64,000 nt of DNA from Pomphorhynchus laevis (lineage: Eukaryota; Acanthocephala; Palaeacanthocephala; Echinorhynchida; Pomphorhynchidae): the NCBI GenBank assembly GCA_012934845.2, contig WNNJ02000865.1, positions 43,129-107,128 of the forward strand, written 5' to 3'. Below, piece by piece: positions 59,901 to 64,000 of this stretch (its first letter is position 1; each line of letters opens with the position of its first letter). Below the pieces are notes generated by a model. That model searched no databases. It saw only the letters and a program-made list of their open reading frames with translations, and was not told the DNA's origin. The position numbers were made by a program, and so were the translations under genes.

Positions 59901-62017
59901 GACTGTTATGCCTTCGCTTAGCCTAACATAATTAAATATGATGCTACATTGCATTGCAATCCGTAGGAAAAATACCATAAAAATTCCAACAATTTTTCTG
60001 GTAGTCACTAAAACATAATCTTTAGTTTATTATATTAAGTTTTTGACTGACTTATGAGATAAAAAACCGTATGCTATAATTGCCACCATATCCATAACTT
60101 CAGCATGAGTCTTACATGTTAAATACACAAATGACGCGTGAAAAATTCTGGATCTAACAAACGTCATATTTAAGGATCGTATCATATTAATTAAAAACAG
60201 CAGAGTAGCATTTAAAGATCATTCTCTGACCTGACTTTGATTACTCCAAAATATTTTGAACTGAACTGATGACAAAATTAGGTGAAACATCTTTTATGAT
60301 AATAAGCAGATAACAACAATCAATACTAAGTTCTGTCGACTTAGGATTAGAACAATTGATTAGAACAACTTGATAAAACTTGAAATTAGAACTTGAAAAA
60401 CAACTTGATTAGTTGATAAGTACAACTTGTCGCATTAAGATTAGAAAAATTGTACTTATCAACTTGATAAGTCGACAAGTACAACTTGTCGACTTAGAAC
60501 TAGAAAAATTAATTAATCTTATATTCGGGAAAAGATATAAAACACTATTTCAGTATTAATTCTACAAAAGAATTTTTAGAACACAAAAGGAATAAATTTT
60601 CAAAATATAAATACATACGATTTTAGTGCGCTTTATACAAATCTAGATTTAGTAGATATTAAAGAAGCGTTAGTAAAATTAATTAATCTTATATTTGGAA
60701 AAAGATATACATATATATGTTATAATAATTATAACGTATATCTAACAAGTAAATATAAATATATGGATAAAATTGAATTATTAGAATCCTTAAATATTTT
60801 GATAAATCAAAATTATTTAAAAGTATAGACATCTATATTTAGACAAGTAAAAGGTGTTCCAATGGGTGGTAATAGTAGCCCAATTATAGCTGACTTGTTT
60901 TTAAGCTTTATAGAATATAAATTTGTTCATAACTGTGTAAAAACTAAATCTAAATTGTATAAAGTTATGAAATATATGTTTGATGTAGATATATGTGTAT
61001 TTAACTCTAACAATTTTTATTCAATAAGCGAACAAATTTATCCAGGTCTCCTAATTCTCTATAAACCAATATTAATGATAAAGAATGTATATATTTCGAT
61101 AAAAACATTAAATTAATACCAATTAAAACTACTTTTAATTTATATCGTAAAGATGACATATTTAAATTTACAAGAAACATATTTTTTGCATGAGCACTCA
61201 CGCATATCATATAATATAAAATATAATTCATTAAATAATGAAATTTTAAGAATTGCAACACTATGTAAAGATATTGGTTTTCTTCAAAATCATTTAAATT
61301 ATTTAATAGACGCATATTTTAAACTAGGTTACTATAAAAATACTATCAAACAGAAAAATAGTAAAATATATAGATCAACACAATAATATTAAAAATAAAT
61401 TTTAAATCATTGGCGGAAAATTTTTATGGATGGATAATAAATAATATACTTTATTAGAATAAGATACTATATAATCAAAGTTAATCAGAGGAAATAAGTC
61501 CTTAACACATATTTGGCCCCGCTGCTATGTTGGTTAGAGGAGTTAGGTACCGAAACCTGATAGCATAGCAGTTCCTCATGATGACCTCTAATCCTTATTC
61601 TGATATAATGTTTGTTATTTATTAGTCTATTCATAAAAATGACTTTAATTTTAAATTTCAATTTTTTATTTTAACTTGATTTAAACTATAAAAATTCTTA
61701 TAACAACTATTTATTATTTATAAATAGTTAACAATTATTTATTTTATTAATTAATTATTAAATTTTGATTTAACATTATTGTTTTGTTTATTTTATAATT
61801 ATATTAAATAAGTAGACTCAGCTGATTTGATCATAATTCGCTAAAATTCATAGGCGTAAACTTACTCTAATAATAAAAACTTTTGAGAATAGAAATCAAA
61901 ACAAATAGGTATTATTAAATAAGTATGAAGTATATTTTTAATCTTTTTAGTCAACTAACCTAAAACTGCGGCTCCATTCTCAACTGACGATTCATTTCGT
62001 TTAATTTCTGGTAAAAT
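48046..62017 (-). CDS. AMDHD2: N-acetylglucosamine-6-phosphate deacetylase, last four coding exons
   Basis: Cytosolic amidohydrolase that removes acetate from GlcNAc-6-phosphate in amino-sugar recycling. Exons on the minus strand: 62017-61960, 56416-56201, 55594-55506 and 48576-48046; all phases close. The metal and substrate motifs are present: VLGVHLEGPFINPERKGAHN (Glu metal ligand), VTLAPELDN, VSLGHSASN (His ligand), MITHLFNAMLP then YHHREPQ (second His ligand), ADNIHAHPSALRLAWR and LVTDAMAALGLG (catalytic Asp). The C-terminus ends KYGLNVNQK. Roughly the first 120 residues are missing, so the 5' exons must lie past 64000. The introns are large (5.5, 0.6 and 6.9 kb) and hold LINE, Penelope-like and 512-bp-repeat sequence, in contrast to the tiny introns of the nucleotide transporter. 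Confidence 0.92.
49345..51335 (+). mobile_element. Jockey-like LINE, copy 7, in the last AMDHD2 intron
   Basis: ORF1 from about 49349 (MQTEIKVSNFTVLN), broken, with CGVCGSDESVHD and CTNCRLQHPAWSRRC knuckles near 49950-50070. The ORF2 start is near 50573, and the endonuclease is in pieces to about 51330 (TSHDLIRWRIEEDTLIRRRF). A 56-bp (AT)n tract has expanded inside it. The RT is absent: the copy is cut near 51335, where a different LINE begins. Opposite orientation to the host gene. Confidence 0.75.
50912..50967. repeat. (AT)28 microsatellite
   Basis: An uninterrupted AT dinucleotide run inside the LINE endonuclease region, at the place where other copies read CTACATCCGTCCAGG. Confidence 0.95.
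51340..52080 (+). mobile_element. Second LINE type, RT fragment
   Basis: DVPQGSVLEPFLFLICINDH (motif B) and LPYADDLNIWRCIESLADYV (motif C) at 51490-51690, then KDLGMWVSDNLSSQRYIGYV in another frame. The GVPQGSVLGPLLF...IND style is of the CR1/Jockey broad group and distinct from the neighbouring copy 7. Truncated at both ends and broken. Confidence 0.7.
52240..53107 (-). mobile_element. Penelope-like element, minus-strand piece (RT tail and GIY-YIG)
   Basis: RT C-terminal side at 53105-52773 (NSIGPLKFTVEERSSMVVSF, then IGVQIFVIDNSL, RIHRKSTWKH), then a GIY-YIG region at about 52500-52250 (SGPVYVLTCSKCGV, YAGEASLTMSRRSNLRRSQI). The catalytic RT core is not on this piece. It starts at 53107, exactly where a plus-strand piece of the same family begins. 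Confidence 0.75.
53108..53475 (+). mobile_element. Penelope-like element, plus-strand piece
   Basis: KAVFTNIVFNFNGELFMQIV followed by GCAMGTLVRLSFAILYVS is the RT region before and at motif B (usual wording AMGTPLSPxxA). At about 53280 it jumps straight to GIY-YIG sequence matching 52445-52250 in inverted form (CTCAAAATGTGGAGTATG, GCAATCTTCGACGCTCTCAA). It is internally deleted. Confidence 0.7.
53755..53990 (-). repeat. Short TA repeats and a Penelope-type terminus
   Basis: ATATATACACTAGCGAAT occurs at 53755 and 53825 amid TAATATAT units. At 53985-53935 the minus strand reads CTGAAGACGATTCGAAAGGA, then ATC and a GCGTTTCAACC end, the stem-loop wording found at Penelope termini (helix II GATTC/GAATC of a decayed hammerhead). 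Confidence 0.45.
53991..55505. other. AMDHD2 intron without recognised features
   Basis: AT-rich. No coding or repeat signal that I can support. Confidence 0.5.
55506..55594 (-). CDS. AMDHD2: AMDHD2 internal exon (89 bp)
   Basis: Acceptor TTTTTAG, then GHSASNLLKAEQAVNSGAKM and ITHLFNAMLP, then donor CCG|GTAAAA. The GHS...HLFNAM pair supplies conserved histidines of the active site. Confidence 0.92.
56201..56416 (-). CDS. AMDHD2: AMDHD2 internal exon (216 bp)
   Basis: Acceptor TTTATCTAG, then GVHLEGPFINPERKGAHN through YLSNEQNICVSL, then donor TTAG|GTCAGT. HLEGPF is the family signature; its Glu is a metal ligand. Confidence 0.92.
57485..57562 (-). ncRNA. Hammerhead-like fold in the 512-bp repeat (unit 2)
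   Basis: The minus strand reads UGAUGA (57542-57537), then a short helix II region, GAAG (57523-57520), GCGC...GGCGU as helix III and GUC (57499-57497). CUGUAG before the core can pair with CUGUGG after the cleavage site using G-U pairs. Two core departures: the base before UGAUGA is G instead of the invariant C, and GAAA is GAAG. I take it as a decayed or variant hammerhead. Confidence 0.4.
58006..58072 (-). ncRNA. Hammerhead-like fold in the 512-bp repeat (last unit)
   Basis: Here GAAA is intact (58040-58037), helix III is ACGC...GCGU and GUC lies at 58018-58016. UGAUGA (58059-58054) is again preceded by G where C is required. GAC-AAAG-GUC can form a helix II displaced by three bases. Closer to consensus than unit 2, but the C-to-G change should abolish cleavage unless the fold differs. 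Confidence 0.45.
58310..58380. repeat. Inverted end piece of the 512-bp array
   Basis: ACACGTGTTGTCTTG and CGGAAACCGTACCAGATGT are the inverted counterparts of CAGCACGTGTTCTGTCG and ACATCTGGTACGGTATG at 58180-58225. The array therefore closes with a flipped fragment of itself. Confidence 0.65.
59525..59990. repeat. Diverged, oppositely oriented copies of the 293-bp hammerhead repeat
   Basis: About 59558-59750 is a minus-strand copy (GGATTTGATTGCTGATGTAC, TTGAATGTCGTG and TTTTGTGATGATTAC on that strand align with the monomer at 63 kb). About 59800-59990 is a plus-strand partial copy (AATCCTAACGATGAAGCTTA, then ATAAGCCCAAACCAGTC). The ribozyme cores are decayed in both: CTAATAA and GGTA in one, ACGATGA and CAAA in the other. 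The two face each other upstream of the Penelope-like RT at 60.3-61.4 kb. Confidence 0.7.
60300..61440 (+). mobile_element. Penelope-like reverse transcriptase remnant
   Basis: Open pieces in order: TYDFSALYTNLDLVDIKEAL (motif A, as FDFS.LYTNI in relatives) from about 60615, VKGVPMGGNSSPIIADLFLS (motif B) at 60850, KYMFDVDICVFNS where YxDD should be, IYPGLLILYKP, and YRKDDIFKFTRNIF then NEILRIATLCKDIGFLQNHL at 61145-61340. The double Asp is eroded and stops interrupt the frame. A short inverted-repeat maze (ACAAGTACAACTTGTCGACT) precedes it at 60340-60500. No GIY-YIG domain is seen here. Downstream comes the element terminus, so this is the longest copy of the family in the window. Confidence 0.65.
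61500..61835 (+). repeat. Terminus of the Penelope-like element with conserved hairpin motif
   Basis: GGCCCCGCTGCTATGTTGG, TACCGAAACCTGATAGCATA and GCAGTTCCTC at 61519-61585, followed by TGATGACCTCTAATCC and about 230 bp of AT-rich sequence to AGTAGACTCAGCTGATT. It shares its whole length with 709-1022. CTGCTATG/CATAGCAG and TTAGAGG/CCTCTAA can pair. Confidence 0.65.
61960..62017 (-). CDS. AMDHD2: AMDHD2 internal exon (58 bp)
   Basis: Acceptor TTTTTAAG, then ILPEIKRNESSVENGAAVLG, then donor TTTTAG|GTTAG. It matches the family segment just before the HLEGPF motif and joins the 216-bp exon in phase 1. Confidence 0.85.
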
Positions 62018-62984
62018 CTTAAAAATAAAATTTAAAAATATTGTAAAATTTTAATTAAAAATTTCAAAATTTTAAAGATAGAATCGGTAAATAATTTAAC
62101 TATTACTATAAAAACGACTATATGATTTGTACAATGTGCATTTAAAATCATTCATAAATTTTATAATTAGCTCCTGTGCATTGTATATAAATCATGAATT
62201 AATAGAAATGTTTGTAATAACTTAAAGTAAAAGTTTAAGTTTTTTTTATTACAAATGTTATTGTAGCGTTACAAAAGTAAAATTACTTTATTATCTTTTA
62301 GGAATGTGACTTTGTTAGTGAGTGTTTGTCCATTTATTAATCATTGTTTGTTGATTAAGTAACGAGTGTTTGTTGATTAATTAACAGGTGATTTTAATAT
62401 GGAGAATAACGAATAATGAACAATTTAGAAATAGTAATATACCGATGTTATTTAGTCCGATATTAAATAAAAATTTGAAAATCTAGCGTAAAATGTATTT
62501 ATATTCTTTAATTTTACAAACTTTGAAGAAAACGATTTTATATATTAAATTAATGATTTTAAATCACATTTAATACTAAAAGGTTCTACTATCAGCATCT
62601 TTAAAATTAAAGCAAACTATTGAATATAGGGATCTGATCTGGTTTTACCCCAGGTGGAATATTAACCAGATGAATAATAACGAAAATATGTATGATTCGT
62701 TAGAGCATATCCTTGAATATATAAGAAAGAAATACAAGAGTTCTATAGACAAAAGGGTATTAGTAGAAGACGTGTAAACTATGATTTGTGTTAGCAATTT
62801 AGCACAATATAATTTTATGACATTTGAAAATTTAAGCACTTACAAGGAACTGTATTCAGTCGCTTGTATAATAGATAACATCAAATGATGTAAAAAGTAT
62901 ATAGTTATAGAACTATATTTTCTAAATATAGAATCAAGAAGAAATATATTTTCAAAAAAAATATATTTCTACGAAATATATATA
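62018..62984. other. AMDHD2 intron sequence, no other feature
   Basis: I searched the minus strand for the preceding AMDHD2 exon (the family's TSFCPT region) and did not see it. It must lie beyond the window or under the satellite. Confidence 0.5.
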
Positions 62985-63255
62985 AGCAGAAATAAGCAGA
63001 AACCGGTCTAGGGTTTTGATTGCTGATGGACTGTGATGGTTTCCAATACCCAGTTATGTCCGTATCCCCCGTTTACTTATTAGTAACAACTATAATGCCG
63101 TATCGCTCTGCGATCCGGGGGCAGGCTGCAAAAATATTTATATAATATACTGCCGAATCACTTTTGTGATCGCCTATGTACTTGAAGGTCGTATAGTAAT
63201 AATCATCCTTGTGATGAACCCTTCTAAACTGTGGTGGAGGATCTCTGAACACTCT

Positions 63256-63312
63256 TAAAATCTGGACCCTACTGATGAAGCTTGATAAGCAGAAACCGGT
63301 CTAGGGATTTGA
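63256..63312 (+). ncRNA. Type I hammerhead ribozyme, satellite unit A
   Basis: CUGAUGA (63272-63278), helix II GCUU-GAU-AAGC (63280-63290) with an A opposite A at its base, GAAA (63292-63295), helix III ACC/GGU and GUC (63299-63301), cleavage after C63301. Helix I: CCCUA before the core pairs perfectly with UAGGG after the cleavage site; AAAUC/GAUUU can extend it past a bulge. ACCGGU is self-complementary with no room for a loop, so helix III would be stable only between two molecules or adjacent units. Confidence 0.85.
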
Positions 63313-63550
63313 TTGCTGATGGACTGTGATGGTTTCCAATAACCAAGTTATGTCCGTTTCCCCTGTTTACTTATTAGTAACAACTATAATTGCCGTATCG
63401 CTCTGCGATCCGGGGGCAGGCTGCAAAAATATTTATATAATATACTGCCGAATCACTTTTGTGATCGCCTGTGGACTTGAAGGTCGTGTTGTAATAATCA
63501 TCCTTGTGATGAACCCTTCTAAACTGTGGTGGAGGATCTCTGAACACTCT

Positions 63551-63606
63551 TAAAATCTGGACCTACTGATGAAGCTCAATAAGCAGAAACCGGTCTAGGG
63601 ATTTGA
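63551..63606 (+). ncRNA. Type I hammerhead ribozyme, satellite unit B
   Basis: CUGAUGA (63566-63572), GAAA (63586-63589) and GUC (63593-63595) are all conserved. One C is missing from helix I, leaving CCUA/UAGG, and helix II has weakened to GCU/AGC around CAAUA. The core is intact. Confidence 0.8.
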
Positions 63607-63843
63607 TTGCTGATGGACTGTGATGGTTTCCAATACCCAGTTATGTCCGTTTCCCCCGTTTACTTATTAGTAACAACTATAATGCCGTATCGCTCTGCGA
63701 TCCGGGGGCAGGCTGCAAAAATATTTATATAATATACTGACGAATCACTTTTGTGATCGCCTTTGTACTTGAAGGTCGTATAGTAATAATCATACTTGTG
63801 ATGAAACCTTCTAAACTGTGGTAAAGGATCTCTGAACACTCTT

Positions 63844-63899
63844 AAAATCTGGACCCTACTGATGAAGCTTGATAAGCAGAAACCGGTCTAAGGATTTGA
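63844..63899 (+). ncRNA. Type I hammerhead ribozyme, satellite unit C
   Basis: CUGAUGA (63859-63865), GAAA (63879-63882) and GUC (63886-63888). Helix II is as in unit A. Helix I has one mismatch (CCCUA with UAAGG). Confidence 0.8.
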
Positions 63900-63974
63900 T
63901 TGCTGATGGACTGTGATGGTTTCCAATACCCAGTTATGTCCGTTTCCCCCGTTTACTTATTAGTAACAACTATA

Positions 63975-64000
63975 CCCGGATCGCAGAGCGATACGGCATT
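63975..64000 (-). repeat. Inverted satellite fragment at the window edge
   Basis: CCCGGATCGCAGAGCGATAC is the reverse complement of the monomer segment GTATCGCTCTGCGATCCGGG. It follows directly on ACAACTATA, where the forward monomer would continue ATGCCG. The array switches orientation here, or a short segment is flipped. Confidence 0.8.

Larger units (their letters stand above)
62985..64000 (+). repeat. Hammerhead satellite, 293-bp unit, about 3.4 copies
   Basis: The same monomer is repeated with CUGAUGA boxes at 63272, 63566 and 63859, so the period is 293-294 bp. Monomers are very alike (a few percent different by eye), much more so than the decayed copies at 59.5-60.0 kb. The array starts within a ribozyme (helix II, at about 62985) and runs to the window edge, where the last 26 bases are inverted. 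Landmarks: CCAATACCCAGTTATGTCCG, CGTATCGCTCTGCGATCCGG, CTTTTGTGATCGCC. Open frames across it (for example 63326-63553) are by-products. Confidence 0.9.

Noticed and set aside
61519-61603. Penelope-terminus motif considered as a hammerhead
   Set aside because: CUGAUGA and GAAA are present, but their order and spacing do not leave room for helices I and III. Kept as an unexplained structured motif.
62645-62839. Minus-strand 64-codon frame considered as an upstream AMDHD2 exon
   Set aside because: The sequence does not match the N-terminal half of the enzyme and lacks proper splice sites.
63326-63553. Open frame of 75 codons inside the satellite
   Set aside because: It recurs only because the satellite recurs, overlaps the ribozyme repeat and has no protein-like features.

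Overview
The window is strongly AT-rich eukaryotic DNA. Three spliced animal genes, animal-type LINEs and Penelope-like retroelements point to an invertebrate metazoan; I cannot name the species. All three host genes lie on the minus strand. They are a complete vesicular nucleotide transporter (SLC17A9 family, nine coding exons, 22633 to 13344), the 3' coding exon of a TRPM2-like channel with a NUDT9-homology tail (45867 to 44602), and the last four coding exons of N-acetylglucosamine-6-phosphate deacetylase (AMDHD2, 62017 to 48046; its 5' exons lie beyond the window).

Most of the remaining sequence is mobile or repetitive. One jockey-like LINE family (zinc-knuckle ORF1, APE endonuclease, RT) appears in about seven copies: 17.9-21.2 kb, 24.3-27.7 kb, 27.8-31.3 kb, 38.5-35.0 kb (minus), 38.6-39.6 kb, 46.8-47.8 kb and 49.3-51.3 kb. 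A restriction-endonuclease-type LINE (R2-like C-terminus) has one fresh, 5'-truncated copy at 32.6-34.35 kb with a clear target duplication, and an old remnant at 10.9-11.6 kb. CR1/L2-like fragments lie at 16.5-17.1, 40.3-42.1 and 51.3-52.1 kb. Penelope-like elements occur at 14.3-15.0, 31.6-32.4, 52.2-53.5 and 60.3-61.8 kb, and their terminal pieces are scattered over the first 15 kb.

The most unusual content is self-cleaving RNA. A 293-bp tandem repeat at 62985-64000 carries a type I hammerhead ribozyme in each unit, and an unrelated 351-bp tandem repeat at 1-671 carries another on the minus strand. A third array, about 512 bp per unit at 56.7-58.4 kb, holds a hammerhead-like fold with one core base altered. 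Each array ends in a short inverted piece of itself. Tandem hammerhead repeats sitting near Penelope-like elements are what would be expected of metazoan retrozymes (non-autonomous circular-RNA retroelements), so the window may hold two or three separate retrozyme families.

Layout: 1-13 kb repeats and element termini; 13.3-22.6 kb the nucleotide transporter, with a LINE in its large intron and a Penelope-like piece in its last intron; 23-42 kb a cluster of nested LINEs; 42-44.6 kb hairpins and a long direct repeat; 44.6-45.9 kb the TRPM2-like exon; 46.8-47.8 kb a LINE; 48-62 kb the AMDHD2 gene, whose introns are filled with LINEs, Penelope-like pieces and the 512-bp array; 63-64 kb the hammerhead satellite. 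Exon coordinates were derived by eye from splice sites, reading frame and family similarity remembered from known proteins; no database was searched.
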